Shown one piece after another: positions 20,272-30,112 of a stretch of DNA of 64,000 nucleotides; within the stretch, counting starts at the first letter, position 1; every line of letters starts with the position of its first letter. A program made the position numbers and the translations under genes. Below the pieces are notes generated by a model, which did not search any database, had not been told where the DNA came from, and was given only the letters and a program-made list of their open reading frames with translations. Source of the DNA: Enterobacteriaceae bacterium B14 (GTDB taxonomy: Bacteria; Pseudomonadota; Gammaproteobacteria; Enterobacterales; Enterobacteriaceae); NCBI GenBank assembly GCA_000307305.1, contig DF158882.1, positions 423,956 to 487,955 of the forward strand. Direction: 5' to 3'.

Positions 20272-21543
20272 ATGAACAAAAAACAGATTTTTCTCGATTT
20301 TAGCCTGCTAAAAACCAACCGCTATTTCCGAGCGATATTCGTTGCTCGAATGCTCTCGGTGTTTGGATTGGGCATGTTGGCAGTGGGCGTCCCTGTTCAA
20401 GTGCAACAGATGACAGGCTCGACACTACAGGTAGGGATTGCGGTAACCATTGAAGGCGTCGGTACGTTTATTGGGTTGCTATGGGGTGGTGTATTGGCGG
20501 ATCGATTCGATCGGCGCAAGTTAATTCTATTCGCGCGGGGCACTTGCGGCATCGGTTTCGTTTTTCTCAGCCTGAATGCCTATTCGGCTTCGCCTTCACT
20601 TTGGGTTCTCTATGTGCTGGCGGCGTGGGATGGCTTCTTTGGGGCGCTGGGTATGACGGCGCTAATGGCGGTGATACCGCTCTTAGTGGGGCGGCAAAAT
20701 ATGGCGGCGGCCGGGGCGTTGAGCATGATCACTGTCAGGCTTGGGGCGATTATCTCCCCGGCACTAGGGGGTGTGCTGATTGTGGTTGGTGGTGTGGGGT
20801 TGAACTTCGCTGTGGCGGCAGTTGGTACGTTGGCTACGCTGATCCCTCTGGTGCGCTTGCCTGTTATGAAGCCAGAAGAGAGTGAGCCGGAGCACCCTCT
20901 ACGTGCCATGTTGGGCGGTGTGACGTTTGTTTGCCGCCATCCGATCGTCGGGGCGGTGGTTTTGCTAGGGCTACTGATTAGCGTGGCGGGAGCAGTTAGA
21001 GTGCTGTTTCCTTCACTGGCAGAGAATACGTGGCACGTAGGATTGTCACAGGTGGGGCTTATGTACTCTGCGGTGCCGCTAGGGGCGATGATCGGGGCTT
21101 TTACGAGTGGCTGGATCTCTCATGTGACTTACCCAGGAAGGCTGCTTGTTATCAGTGCCTGTGCGGCTTTTGGGGCGATAGCCAGTCTTGGCATTGTCGG
21201 GCATTACGCGATTGGGCTGATCGCACTGGTGTGTTACGGCTATTTTAATGCCATAGCTTCGTTGCTCCAGTTCACGCTGATACAGAGCTATACACCGGAT
21301 AGATTATTAGGACGGGTTAACAGCTTGGGAACGGCGCAGGATGTTACCGGCGACTCTCTTGGCGCATTGAGTCTGGGGGCGTTGGGTAGGGTGATGCCAC
21401 CGTCTATGACCGCGTGGGTTTTTGGCTCTGCTGCCGTGGTCGTTGGTGTCTTGATGAGCTTGCTGATTACGCCGCTGCGCCGTTGTCAGTTTCAAGCAGA
21501 CACTGACAACGGCGAGGCAGAAGGTGAAGATAAGCCCTATTAA
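20272..21543 (+). CDS. entS: Siderophore exporter, major facilitator superfamily
   Basis: Twelve-helix MFS transporter of 423 residues that exports the finished siderophore across the inner membrane. The N-terminus (SLLKTNRYFRAIFVARMLS) and the motif-A loop GGVLADRFDRRKLI match EntS. The start ATG 20272 fits the E. coli N-terminus, MNK followed by a hydrophobic segment. It lies 72 bp after the NRPS stop and is convergent with fepB, whose stop is 9 bp away. The EntS family exports linear and cyclic catecholates, so it also fits a DHB-X-Ser product. Confidence 0.93.
   Translation: MNKKQIFLDFSLLKTNRYFRAIFVARMLSVFGLGMLAVGVPVQVQQMTGSTLQVGIAVTIEGVGTFIGLLWGGVLADRFDRRKLILFARGTCGIGFVFLSLNAYSASPSLWVLYVLAAWDGFFGALGMTALMAVIPLLVGRQNMAAAGALSMITVRLGAIISPALGGVLIVVGGVGLNFAVAAVGTLATLIPLVRLPVMKPEESEPEHPLRAMLGGVTFVCRHPIVGAVVLLGLLISVAGAVRVLFPSLAENTWHVGLSQVGLMYSAVPLGAMIGAFTSGWISHVTYPGRLLVISACAAFGAIASLGIVGHYAIGLIALVCYGYFNAIASLLQFTLIQSYTPDRLLGRVNSLGTAQDVTGDSLGALSLGALGRVMPPSMTAWVFGSAAVVVGVLMSLLITPLRRCQFQADTDNGEAEGEDKPY
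21478..21514. repeat. 13-bp perfect inverted repeat inside the end of entS
   Basis: The arms CGCCGTTGTCAGT (21478-21490) and ACTGACAACGGCG (21502-21514) pair perfectly around an 11-nt loop. The repeat lies in the last 25 codons of entS and just before the convergent fepB end. Neither strand has a following T run. It could act as a weak bidirectional transcription barrier or an mRNA 3' stabiliser. Confidence 0.6.
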
Positions 21544-21552
21544 TTCCGTGAA

Positions 21553-22554
21553 TTAAGGTTTAGAGAAGTCGTGTTCGATATGGTTAAGCATATTGTTTGC
21601 GCTGTAATAGTCGAGACGAAAGGTGTCATTACCCATGGCGTAGAGGCGCTGATGTTGTACTGCGGGTAAGTGACTGAGCAAAGGGTTGGCGCGTACTTTA
21701 TCAATAACGGAGGCATCGGCAGAGAACAGCAACAACGTCTGGCCGTTCAACCCTTCAGGCAGATTCTCTCCTGAAAGCTGAATAATGTCATGCCGTTTTC
21801 CCATACTGGTACTGGCTTGCAAACCGTTTGGTACTGTTGCCAGAGTAAAGCCTAATTCGGTAAGGAGCTGGCCTTGGGCTGACTCTGGCGTCCAGACATT
21901 TGCTGTACCGCCTCTCAGTTCGTAGACCAAGGCAGAGACAGGCTGTGGAGGCAGCGTAATACTCTGCTTTACCTGCAAAACGCGGTGGTTGAATTGGGCG
22001 ATGATCTGCTCGGCATTGGCCTCATACCCTGTGATGTAGCCGAGTTGGTTAGCCAGCGTCTGCCAGCTTTTGTCACCGTAATCAATGACTAGCGTAGGGG
22101 CAATGGCGGTAAGCTGATCGTAGAGCTTAAGTGCAGAGTCTCCACCGGAGGCTGCAATAATAATTAGGTCGGGCGCTTGTGCTGCTATCGCTTCGGCGTT
22201 TGGTTCTGTGATGTAGAGAGGGAAGAGATTTTTCTGGGCAGCGACTTTGCTCCACTGTAGAAAAAAGCCCTGCTTATCGGCAACGAGCGTATTAGGTGCC
22301 GTTGCGCCAGAGGCGATCAGTGGGGCATCAATGGCGAGAAGTGTTCCGCTTAAGGTGACGCTGGTGGAGACGATCCGCTTAGGTGGTGCTTCAAGGGTGA
22401 ATTCCCCTTTGGCTGTGACCAGCGTTCTGGGCCATGAGGCTGACTGTGATGACGGTGCAGCGCTCGCATAGAGACTATGGAGTAACAGGCTAGCGAAAAA
22501 CAGGATGTAGGCGAAAATATTGTTTTTTGTTCGCATTTGGCTAATGTTGGTCAT
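21553..22554 (-). CDS. fepB: Ferric-siderophore periplasmic binding protein
   Basis: Periplasmic solute-binding protein that hands the ferric siderophore to FepDG. The 333 residues begin with a charged stretch and hydrophobic signal segment ([18 protein letters not shown]). The mature part has the PBP fold signature of the FepB/FatB group: [19 protein letters not shown], then [17 protein letters not shown] and a late [18 protein letters not shown]. It is transcribed on its own, divergent from entD and convergent with entS. I found no convincing Fur box in the 105-bp fepB-entD gap. Confidence 0.92.
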   Translation of the reverse strand: MTNISQMRTKNNIFAYILFFASLLLHSLYASAAPSSQSASWPRTLVTAKGEFTLEAPPKRIVSTSVTLSGTLLAIDAPLIASGATAPNTLVADKQGFFLQWSKVAAQKNLFPLYITEPNAEAIAAQAPDLIIIAASGGDSALKLYDQLTAIAPTLVIDYGDKSWQTLANQLGYITGYEANAEQIIAQFNHRVLQVKQSITLPPQPVSALVYELRGGTANVWTPESAQGQLLTELGFTLATVPNGLQASTSMGKRHDIIQLSGENLPEGLNGQTLLLFSADASVIDKVRANPLLSHLPAVQHQRLYAMGNDTFRLDYYSANNMLNHIEHDFSKP

Positions 22555-22659
22555 CGAGTGATTAATCCCAGAAGAAAATAGTGATTAAATGAGTGAGTAC
22601 AGAGTATGTAATTCAAATGTGAAAATACAGTAGCATATTTAAATAGGATATTCAGGCTG

Positions 22660-23373
22660 ATGCTTATTACTGCCACTTCATTTAACGCTTTGCCTTTTAT
22701 TCACCATGTTGAGCAAGGCACGGTGGAGAATTGTCGCGCTTTGCGCTTCTGTTTGGTGAAGTATGATAAGAGCGCTTACCACGATGAGTTATTTGCCCAT
22801 TTTGATCTTCCATTTCCGACACAGGTTGCTTCTGCGGTGGTGAAACGTCGGGCAGAGCATTTGGCAGGAAGATATGCCGCTCGCTCTCTGTTGCTAGCCT
22901 CTGGCTGCAATGAGCACGTCGCTATTGGCAGCGATGGTGTGCCGCAGTGGCCGATGGGGTGGGTTGGCAGTATTTCGCATACGGCTCAGTGGGCGATTGC
23001 TGTAGTTGCACCGAGGTCTGCGGGGTTGATACCCGGTATCGATATTGAATATTTAGCCCCTCAAACCATGCGCGAGACAGCCGATTTATTTGTGACATCT
23101 GCAGAAAGGGCGCTGCTTGCTGGCTGTGATATAGAGAATGAAACTGCATTGCTAATACTGTTTTCCGCCAAAGAGAGCCTTTATAAATCGCTCTATCCTA
23201 AAGTGCAGCGTTTTTTCGGCTTCGAAGCGGCAGAAATTTGTCAGCTTGATGTTTATCAACAGACGTTTACGCTGCGGTTAACGGAAACACTTACACCTGA
23301 ATTTCCCGCTGGGTTTTGTTTATCGGGTTATTATCAGATAGAGGGGGATAGGGTGATGACGTTGGTTTTTTGA
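22660..23373 (+). CDS. entD: 4'-phosphopantetheinyl transferase EntD
   Basis: Sfp-type transferase of 237 residues that attaches phosphopantetheine to the carrier domains of EntB and the NRPS. Magnesium and substrate motifs are clear: RRAEHLAGRYAAR, GSISHT, GIDIEY (the GxDxE pair) and FSAKESLYKSLYP (the WxxKExxxK region with F in place of W). Length fits EntD. It is the last siderophore gene at this end; past it the sequence becomes AT-rich and unrelated to iron uptake. Confidence 0.93.
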   Translation: MLITATSFNALPFIHHVEQGTVENCRALRFCLVKYDKSAYHDELFAHFDLPFPTQVASAVVKRRAEHLAGRYAARSLLLASGCNEHVAIGSDGVPQWPMGWVGSISHTAQWAIAVVAPRSAGLIPGIDIEYLAPQTMRETADLFVTSAERALLAGCDIENETALLILFSAKESLYKSLYPKVQRFFGFEAAEICQLDVYQQTFTLRLTETLTPEFPAGFCLSGYYQIEGDRVMTLVF

Positions 23374-23521
23374 TGGAGTAATTAGGAAATAACTAATGCC
23401 GTTTTTAAATGTTTTTTTATTTAGGTAATGTAAATAAATAAACTCAAGATATTTTCAATTTGAAGGATAGGACTAGCTTATATTTTATCGTACACTGACT
23501 TTTATATTATAGGGATATAAT

Positions 23522-23911
23522 ATGACAGATATTATTAAACCTACTACTGATGAATGGATACTACTGGCCTTGCACCCCATAGATACCACACAGGCTGCTA
23601 TAGCATCAATTAGAGCTGCTAATGAAACAGAAAGAAGGTTTCCGAGAGTACGACCTCATAACAATATGGCTGATGCGTTTAAACGCTGTTATTACGCAGC
23701 GTTGTTGTCTCGAGACATGGGTTATTACACTGCTTTGCGTTACTTAGATGCGCATGAGAATTTTCCTGGAAATCCTGTAAATGAAAAAAGGATGGATGAT
23801 TTTAATAACAGAGCAGGTGCAGCAATAGGCTCAACCCAGAAAAGTGATATGGCACTAGCGGATATGTGCTATAGCATGGCAATAGGAGGAGAACTTGTCA
23901 CATATCTATAG
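23522..23911 (+). CDS. Small uncharacterised protein, possible orphan effector domain
   Basis: A 129-residue protein without signal peptide or membrane segment. The central part, NNMADAFKRCYYAALLSR followed by DAHE, MDDFNNRAGAAIG and a late ALADMCYSMA, recalls small alpha-helical domains with a conserved AxxHxxxxALLxR / AHE / D-NNxxG pattern (the DUF6973-like group), which also occur at the C-terminal end of large polymorphic toxins. That comparison is from memory and not certain. It shares a unit with the next gene, overlapping it by 17 nt, and both are AT-richer than the ent genes, which suggests transfer. Confidence 0.7.
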   Translation: MTDIIKPTTDEWILLALHPIDTTQAAIASIRAANETERRFPRVRPHNNMADAFKRCYYAALLSRDMGYYTALRYLDAHENFPGNPVNEKRMDDFNNRAGAAIGSTQKSDMALADMCYSMAIGGELVTYL

Positions 23912-24332
23912 TATGAAATTAAACGTTTATTTTTTAATAGTGCTTGTCTCATTATTATTATTGTTAGTCTTTAACGTATCAAATATCCATCTTTTTATAT
24001 TAAAACTCGAAAAGGGTGATCAACCGTTTTCATCTGAAGTGTGGCGATCTGATATTAGTCAGCGGGAAGCAATGATGTATGACTTGATAGTCAATCATGA
24101 TGTCTGCATGAAGAAGAATGAGAGCGAGTTATTTGAGCTGTTAGGGGAGTCAGATGATTATTATATTTCAGAACAGTTTTTGTCATGGCAATTAGGTGGT
24201 GAAAAGAGTTTTGTCTTATTTAGGTTTTTCGATAAAGCTGAAGATCAAAAAATAAAGATAACAACAGGTATATCGAGAGTACTGGATATCTTCTTACCTA
24301 ATAGGATAAGTTGTAAAAGCGTCATACCTTGA
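23895..24332 (+). CDS. Small membrane-anchored protein, possible partner of preceding gene
   Basis: A 145-residue protein with one N-terminal hydrophobic helix (LIVLVSLLLLLVFNV) and a soluble part of about 105 residues containing ELLGESDDYYISEQFLSW, a pattern seen in several small BamE-like and immunity-like proteins. The TTG at 23895 is the preferred start because AGGAGG (23884-23889) lies five bases upstream; the ATG at 23913 has no such site. The overlap with the upstream gene implies coupled translation, as often found in toxin-immunity pairs. Function is not established. Confidence 0.65.
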   Translation: MSHIYSMKLNVYFLIVLVSLLLLLVFNVSNIHLFILKLEKGDQPFSSEVWRSDISQREAMMYDLIVNHDVCMKKNESELFELLGESDDYYISEQFLSWQLGGEKSFVLFRFFDKAEDQKIKITTGISRVLDIFLPNRISCKSVIP

Positions 24333-24340
24333 TTCTATAT

Positions 24341-24374
24341 AACCAGTAAGAGGATAAACTTACTGGTTTTTATT
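24341..24374 (+). terminator. Rho-independent terminator of the two-gene module
   Basis: AACCAGTAAG (24341-24350) pairs perfectly with CTTACTGGTT (24359-24368) around an 8-nt loop, and is followed by a T-rich stretch. It closes the AT-rich two-gene unit 8 bp after its last stop. Confidence 0.8.
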
Positions 24375-24397
24375 CTTTATTAAGTTCCATCAATGTA

Positions 24398-24634
24398 TTA
24401 ACGCCTATCTTTATTCGGCTCATAAGCCATTTTTCCTACGTGATAAGGATTAGAGCGAAAGAAGGCGACGCGTTCTTGAAAGTAGTCTCTTAAATGCTCT
24501 GGAATAACAGCTTCGATATCGGCAAATTTAAACGGCATTCCGTAACGCTCTTTATATGAGATCCCTGATGCGTGTAAATCAACATCAATCTTCTCGCGCT
24601 CTTCTTTTGGTCGTTCGGCTAGGTTGTGGCTCAT
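24398..24634 (-). CDS. Conserved-looking small protein of unknown function
   Basis: A 78-residue, highly charged soluble protein (KEEREKIDVDLHASGISYKE, then PEHLRDYFQERVAFFR). It starts at ATG 24634 with a GGAG about five bases upstream, and lies 76 bp downstream of yajR on the same strand, so it may be the second gene of that unit. I do not recognise the family. Good codon structure, a ribosome site and absence of competing frames support it as real. Confidence 0.6.
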   Translation of the reverse strand: MSHNLAERPKEEREKIDVDLHASGISYKERYGMPFKFADIEAVIPEHLRDYFQERVAFFRSNPYHVGKMAYEPNKDRR

Positions 24635-24710
24635 GTGCTCTCCGCTTTCTGAATCTCAATCTGTGCCATCTCTCCAACAAAATAGTGCCAGAGAGATGAG
24701 GCTGAATAGG

Positions 24711-26078
24711 TTATACCAACAAGGCTTCTAATTGGCTACGGCTGGTTTTTTTCGTATCGACTTTGATATAGGCTGCGTGCTCTTTTTCCATCACCACCGC
24801 TTCTGAAACGCCAGGCTGAGAGAGGATCAGCGTCTCTAATTTTGCTGTATCGCCAGAGGTATCAGAGGGGATAACCAGACGAATACTGCTGACGTAAGGG
24901 GGTTCTTTCATGGTTAGGCTAACTAGAAACCATACTGTAGCCAGAATCAGGCAACCGAGAAAAACCGCGCTGCTGCCGTTAAGGCTAAACAACCATCCAC
25001 CCATACTCCCGCCAATCGCAACACCAATAAACTGGCTGGTGGAGTAAATCCCCATCGCTGTGCCTTTATAGCCCGCCGGAGACTCTTTACTTATTAACGA
25101 AGGGAGGATGGCCTCCATGATATTAAAGGCAATAAAGAAGAGTTGGATACCAGCGAGTATCGCCCATAGATGCAAGCCTGATTGCCAGAGGATTAACTCT
25201 GCAAAAATGAGAAGGGCGACGCATAAGGCGAAGACTTGTTTCATCCGACGCTGCTTCTCGGCATAAATGATAAAAGGTAAAACGGCAACGAAAGACACTA
25301 ACATGGTGACAAGATAGACGAGCCACTGCTTTTCTGGCGGATAGCCTGCATCTCTCATTGCGTTGGGAAGTGCGACAAAGCTAGACATCAGCAGAATATG
25401 TAAGCACATAATGCCGAAGTTGAGTTTTAACAGTCTGCTATTGCTAAGTACTTTTCGAATGCTGCCTTTTACGATGCTTGATTCACGGTTCAGCAAATGG
25501 CTTGAGGGTGTCGGGATCATAAATAGGGTAATCGCGATAGCTGCCAGTGCGAGTACGGCGATCCCCCAAAATAGTGCGCTCAGGCCAAATGCGTGGGTGA
25601 TGATAGGGCCAAGTACCATAGCAATCGCGAAAGTGATCCCAAAGCTGACGCCAATAAAGGCCATCGCCTTAGTTCTGTTCTGTTCGCGCGTGAGGTCGGA
25701 GAGCAGGGCCATGACGGCGGCGGCAATTGCCCCTGAGCCCTGTAGTGCACGCCCGAGGATAACGCCCCAGATAGAGTCAGTGACTGCAGCGATAACACTG
25801 CCTAACGCAAATATGAGTAATCCACCGACAATTAGCGGTTTTCTGCCAATGCGATCAGAGATAAGGCCAAAGGGGATCTGAAAGATAGCCTGAGTGAGGC
25901 CATAGATGCCAATGGCTATACCGATGAGTGTTTCAGAGGCACCCGACAATGCCATGCCGTAAGTGGTTAATACGGGAAGCACCATGAACATGCCCAGCAT
26001 TCTGAGGGAGAAAACACAGCCTAGCCCCCATGTGGCTCGTCGCTCAGCGGGTGTCATTTGGTAGTCATTTGTGACCAT
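24711..26078 (-). CDS. yajR: MFS transporter YajR
   Basis: Inner-membrane major facilitator protein of 455 residues. It has twelve predicted helices, the motif-A loop SDRIGRKPLIVGG, and a soluble C-terminal ferredoxin-like (YAM) domain from about residue 390 (SSIRLVIPSDTS to the end). The fold and extra domain identify YajR; its physiological substrate is unknown in E. coli. It lies next to cyoE, as in E. coli, with the cyo terminator between them. Confidence 0.94.
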   Translation of the reverse strand: MVTNDYQMTPAERRATWGLGCVFSLRMLGMFMVLPVLTTYGMALSGASETLIGIAIGIYGLTQAIFQIPFGLISDRIGRKPLIVGGLLIFALGSVIAAVTDSIWGVILGRALQGSGAIAAAVMALLSDLTREQNRTKAMAFIGVSFGITFAIAMVLGPIITHAFGLSALFWGIAVLALAAIAITLFMIPTPSSHLLNRESSIVKGSIRKVLSNSRLLKLNFGIMCLHILLMSSFVALPNAMRDAGYPPEKQWLVYLVTMLVSFVAVLPFIIYAEKQRRMKQVFALCVALLIFAELILWQSGLHLWAILAGIQLFFIAFNIMEAILPSLISKESPAGYKGTAMGIYSTSQFIGVAIGGSMGGWLFSLNGSSAVFLGCLILATVWFLVSLTMKEPPYVSSIRLVIPSDTSGDTAKLETLILSQPGVSEAVVMEKEHAAYIKVDTKKTSRSQLEALLV

Positions 26079-26216
26079 ATGAAGCAGATACCTATGTCAT
26101 ATCGTGAGTCTGGCTGTTTATCTTGCGAGACAGAATGCGAAGCCAGTGATGAGTTGTCGCTTTGTAGTGTGGGATATTTTCGCACATTAATGGGGGAAGG
26201 GGAGGTTTGCTTGCAT

Positions 26217-26260
26217 AAAAAAGCCGGAATTGCGTTGTGATAGTAAACGACAATTCCGGC
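26217..26260 (-). terminator. Terminator of the cyo operon
   Basis: On the minus strand GCCGGAATTG (from 26260) pairs with CAATTCCGGC (ending 26223) around an 18-nt loop and is followed by six Ts. It lies about 20 bp after the cyoE stop and shields yajR from cyo transcription. Confidence 0.88.
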
Positions 26261-26281
26261 GGTATGGCTTTAACTGCAATA

Positions 26282-27169
26282 TTACGGCACGTAAGCTAAC
26301 AGTTGCTCTGGCGATGTCGCCTGAACATCAATCGACATCATAATACTGAGCGAGGTGATCGTGACGATAGAGAAGATAAATAGCTTTCTTGCCCAGATAC
26401 CATCATCTGCAGCTTTATATCCTGAAAGCGCCATCCCCAACCACCATACGCTGACCACTGCAGCAACAGCCAGATAGCTATAACCTGCATAGCCGCTCAG
26501 CGTAAGCATCAGTGTGGCAATAGCAAACGCAATGATATACAGCGTGATGTGGTTTTTCGTTACCGAAATACCACGCTTAACAGGTAGCACTGGAATCGAT
26601 GCGGCGAGGTAATCGTTGTATCGAAAGATAGCGATGGCATAAGAGTGAGGCATTTGCCAAAGACTAAAAATAGATAACAAGATAAGCGCACCGGTATCAA
26701 ACTGGTTGCTAACGGCACAGTAGCCAATGACTGGCGGAGCTGCCCCAGAAAGACTGCCTATCAACGTACCGTATACCGATTTGCGCTTCATGTAGAGGCT
26801 ATAAACCCCGACATAAACCACAAAACCGAAGAGTGCGATCAGTGCTGCTAGCGCATTGGCTGCCACTAGCAGTAACACCATTCCTGCAATACCCAATACT
26901 GTTGCATAAAGCAGAGTAACCGAAGGAGAGATGAGCCCCCTTACGAGGACTCGGTTCTTGGTTCGCTCCATTTTTCTATCGATGTCGCGATCGATGTAGT
27001 TGTTAAAGACGCAACCTGACGCCACAACTAACGATACGCCTACGATAGTAGCGACAAATAGTGGCCAATCCATATTGCCTTTAGAGGCAAGGAAGAATCC
27101 GCCAATAACAGAGATCAAATTGCCAAAAATAATCCCTGGTTTTGTCACTAGTAAATATTTCTTAATCAT
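26282..27169 (-). CDS. cyoE: Protoheme IX farnesyltransferase (heme O synthase)
   Basis: Membrane prenyltransferase of the UbiA superfamily, 295 residues, that farnesylates protoheme IX to heme O for the binuclear centre of cytochrome bo3. The two aspartate-rich sites appear as [18 protein letters not shown] and [17 protein letters not shown]. About nine hydrophobic helices. I start at ATG 27169; the in-frame TTG just upstream at 27172 aligns with the first Met of the E. coli protein and cannot be excluded. Last gene of the cyo operon. Confidence 0.95.
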   Translation of the reverse strand: MIKKYLLVTKPGIIFGNLISVIGGFFLASKGNMDWPLFVATIVGVSLVVASGCVFNNYIDRDIDRKMERTKNRVLVRGLISPSVTLLYATVLGIAGMVLLLVAANALAALIALFGFVVYVGVYSLYMKRKSVYGTLIGSLSGAAPPVIGYCAVSNQFDTGALILLSIFSLWQMPHSYAIAIFRYNDYLAASIPVLPVKRGISVTKNHITLYIIAFAIATLMLTLSGYAGYSYLAVAAVVSVWWLGMALSGYKAADDGIWARKLFIFSIVTITSLSIMMSIDVQATSPEQLLAYVP

Positions 27170-27181
27170 CAAATCAGCTCT

Positions 27182-27514
27182 TTATTGATGCATCATGTTG
27201 GTGTTCAAGTGGAACATGATCCAGAGAGAACCCACCACTACAATGGCAATGATCAGAAGCGTAAAGATAAACGCGATCAGGTTCCATCCTTCTTCTGAGG
27301 AGCTGTTCATATGAAGGAAATAGATGAGGTGCACGACGATCTGCACAACAGCCATAATCATAATGGTGTAGAGCACAGTTGAAGGTGCAAACCCACCGTT
27401 CATGACCATTCCAAAAGGAATTACGGTCAAGATAACGGACAGGATAAAGCCAATTAGATACGATTTAGCGCTGCCGTGGCTGGCACCTGCATGGCCAACG
27501 TCTGTATGTTTCAT
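27182..27514 (-). CDS. cyoD: Cytochrome bo3 oxidase subunit IV
   Basis: Small membrane subunit, 110 residues with three helices, that assists assembly of the copper-containing core of the oxidase. The start [10 protein letters not shown] at 27514 is chosen because its ATG overlaps the cyoC stop (TAATG), as in E. coli, and the upstream in-frame extension lies inside cyo[17 protein letters not shown] is the conserved helix. Confidence 0.95.
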   Translation of the reverse strand: MKHTDVGHAGASHGSAKSYLIGFILSVILTVIPFGMVMNGGFAPSTVLYTIMIMAVVQIVVHLIYFLHMNSSSEEGWNLIAFIFTLLIIAIVVVGSLWIMFHLNTNMMHQ

Positions 27515-28128
27515 TACATGGCCCCCATCAGATAAACAACGGTAAATACACAGATCCAAACGATATCAAGGAAGTGCCAGAACAAACTCAGACACATCAA
27601 ACGAGTACCATTCTTCGGTGTAAGCCCTTTCTTGGCAACCTGAATAATCAGGATAGCCATCCAGATTAGGCCAGAGGTTACGTGTAGGCCGTGAGTACCA
27701 ACCAGCGTAAAGAACGCAGAAAGGAAACCACTGCGGCTTGGGCCGTAGCCTTCGGCAATCAGCTCATGGAACTCATAGATTTCCATGGCGATAAACGCGA
27801 AGCCAAACAGGAAGGTGATCCCTAACCAGTTAATGACCTGGCTCTTTTTGCCTTTGTAATAGGCGATCATTGCCATTCCGTAGGTGATACTACTGAACAG
27901 CAGGCAGAAGGTTTCAACCAGAACAAAAGGAAGGTTGAAAATGTCTTTGCCAGATGGGCCATCGGCGATATTTGGCGCAAGCACTGCATACGTTGCGAAG
28001 ATACTCGCAAACAGTATCAGGTCGCTCATCAGGTAGATCCAGAATCCGAAAACGGCATTCGAACCGGAATCGTGGTGCTCATGCTCCCCAGCATGAGCAG
28101 TATCTTTATGTAAAGTTTCAGTCGACAT
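27514..28128 (-). CDS. cyoC: Cytochrome bo3 oxidase subunit III
   Basis: Core subunit III of the heme-copper ubiquinol oxidase, 204 residues with five helices. A histidine-rich N-terminus ([13 protein letters not shown]) is followed by [21 protein letters not shown], then [13 protein letters not shown] and the C-terminal [13 protein letters not shown]. It overlaps cyoB by 11 bp and cyoD by 1 bp, typical of tight stoichiometric coupling. Confidence 0.96.
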   Translation of the reverse strand: MSTETLHKDTAHAGEHEHHDSGSNAVFGFWIYLMSDLILFASIFATYAVLAPNIADGPSGKDIFNLPFVLVETFCLLFSSITYGMAMIAYYKGKKSQVINWLGITFLFGFAFIAMEIYEFHELIAEGYGPSRSGFLSAFFTLVGTHGLHVTSGLIWMAILIIQVAKKGLTPKNGTRLMCLSLFWHFLDIVWICVFTVVYLMGAM

Positions 28129-30109
28129 GTTTCACGCCTGCCTTACTCAGTTGTTCAAAGTGTTGATTCTCAATTTCAGTTACCTGTTCAGCAGGAACGT
28201 AGTAATCAACATCGTCGTTGAACGTGTGCTTAATGTACGTCACGATTGCACCGACAAAACCTACAGCAGCCAGCCACCAGATATCCCAAACCAGAGCGAA
28301 GCCCATGATTAAGGCAAAGACACTGACAATTAAACCTATGCCTGTGTTCTTCGGCATGTGGATTTGGCTGTACTTAGCCGGTTGCTTGTATGCTTTTCCG
28401 TTCTCTTTATCGACCCAGAACTGATCTAAGCCGTTAATCGCTGGTACTTCAGCAAAGTTGTAGAACGGTGGTGGGGATGAAGTTGCCCACTCCAACGTAC
28501 GCCCGCCCCATGGATCGCCAGTGAGATCGCGGTTTTTGTTGCGGTCACGAATACTGATAACCAATTGCAGCACTTGGAACAGAATACCAATAGCGATTAA
28601 GACTGCACCAAAGGCAGCAATCATCAGCATTGGATGCCACTCTGGGTTGATTTTTTGGCTTAGACGACGTGTCATTCCCATAAAGCCCAGAATGTACAGC
28701 GGCATAAAGGCAACGAAGAAACCGATAATCCAGAACCAGAACGCGCATTTGCCTAAAGGCTCATTGAGCTTGAAGCCGAATGCTTTCGGGAACCAGTAGT
28801 TGAAGCCCGCCATACAGCCGAATACCACACCACCAATAATTACGTTATGGAAGTGAGCAATCAGGAACAGGCTGTTATGCAGAACATAGTTTGCCCCTGG
28901 TACGGCGAGTAGAACCCCTGTCATACCACCAACGGTGAAGGTGATCAGGAAGCCAAGCGTCCACATAATAGGCGTAGAGAACTGAATACGGCCTTGATAC
29001 ATGGTGAACAGCCAGTTGAATATCTTCACACCGGTTGGGATGGAGATAATCATCGTGGCAATACCGAAGAAGGCGTTAACGTTCGCCCCAGCCCCCATGG
29101 TGAAGAAGTGGTGCAGCCATACGATGAACGACAGAACTGTGATGGCAACGGTTGCCCATACCAGAGAGGTATAACCAAACAGTTGTTTACGGCAGAAAGT
29201 CGCTACGACTTCAGAGTAGATACCGAAGCAAGGCAGAATCAGAATATAAACTTCTGGATGACCCCAAGCCCAGATCAAGTTGACATACATCATCTGATTG
29301 CCACCCAACTCATTGGTGAAGAAGTGGAAATCCAGATAACGATCCAGCGTCAACATCGCGACGGTGGCGGTCAAAATAGGGAAGGAGACGATAATGAGGA
29401 TATTGGAGCAGAGAGCAGTCCAAGTAAATACCGGCATCTTCATCAGGCTCATGCCTGGTGCGCGCATCTTCAGGATAGTCACGAAGAAGTTAACGCCCGT
29501 TAACAATGTACCGATACCTGAAATCTGTAAGCTCCAGATCCAGTAATCTACCCCGACTCCTGGACTAAACTCTTTACCGGACAGCGGCGGATAGGCCAAC
29601 CAACCTGTTTGGGCAAACTCACCAACCCCAAGGGAGATGTTAATCAACACCACAGCAACGGCAAATAACCAGAAGCTTAAGGAGTTAAGGAACGGGAAGG
29701 CAACATCACGTGCACCGATTTGTAATGGCACAACAATGTTCATCAAACCAATGATGAACGGCATTGCCATGAAGAAAATCATGATAACGCCGTGCGCGGT
29801 AAAGATTTGATCGTAGTGATGTGGTGGGAGGAAGCCCTCTTCGCCAGCAGAGGCGAGGGCTAACTGAGTACGCATCATAATGGCATCCGCGAAGCCACGA
29901 ATCAGCATGACCATCGCGACGATGATGTACATTACACCAATTTTTTTATGGTCAACGGAAGTGAACCATTCATTCCACAACCATGTCCATTTGCGAAAAT
30001 AGGTCAGTGCACCAACCAGTGCAGCGCCACCTATAATAATACATGCGACCGTAACCATGATAATTGGCTCATGGTATGGAACCGCATCAAGAGATAATTT
30101 TCCCCACAT
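28118..30109 (-). CDS. cyoB: Cytochrome bo3 oxidase subunit I
   Basis: Catalytic subunit, 663 residues with about fifteen helices. It carries low-spin heme b, heme O and copper B, reduces oxygen to water and pumps protons. The heme-copper signature [12 protein letters not shown] (His and the cross-linked Tyr), the paired histidines in WLHHFFTMG, and the late [13 protein letters not shown] (axial heme ligands) are all present. Start ATG 30109 lies 3 bp after the cyoA stop. Confidence 0.97.
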   Translation of the reverse strand: MWGKLSLDAVPYHEPIIMVTVACIIIGGAALVGALTYFRKWTWLWNEWFTSVDHKKIGVMYIIVAMVMLIRGFADAIMMRTQLALASAGEEGFLPPHHYDQIFTAHGVIMIFFMAMPFIIGLMNIVVPLQIGARDVAFPFLNSLSFWLFAVAVVLINISLGVGEFAQTGWLAYPPLSGKEFSPGVGVDYWIWSLQISGIGTLLTGVNFFVTILKMRAPGMSLMKMPVFTWTALCSNILIIVSFPILTATVAMLTLDRYLDFHFFTNELGGNQMMYVNLIWAWGHPEVYILILPCFGIYSEVVATFCRKQLFGYTSLVWATVAITVLSFIVWLHHFFTMGAGANVNAFFGIATMIISIPTGVKIFNWLFTMYQGRIQFSTPIMWTLGFLITFTVGGMTGVLLAVPGANYVLHNSLFLIAHFHNVIIGGVVFGCMAGFNYWFPKAFGFKLNEPLGKCAFWFWIIGFFVAFMPLYILGFMGMTRRLSQKINPEWHPMLMIAAFGAVLIAIGILFQVLQLVISIRDRNKNRDLTGDPWGGRTLEWATSSPPPFYNFAEVPAINGLDQFWVDKENGKAYKQPAKYSQIHMPKNTGIGLIVSVFALIMGFALVWDIWWLAAVGFVGAIVTYIKHTFNDDVDYYVPAEQVTEIENQHFEQLSKAGVKHVD

Positions 30110-30112
30110 GAT

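Noticed and set aside
22555-22659. Fur box between fepB and entD
   Set aside because: I looked for it because the genes should be iron-controlled, but no stretch came close to the consensus by eye.
26058-26240. A 60-codon plus-strand frame between yajR and cyoE
   Set aside because: It overlaps the yajR start and the cyo terminator, with no ribosome site or recognisable motif.
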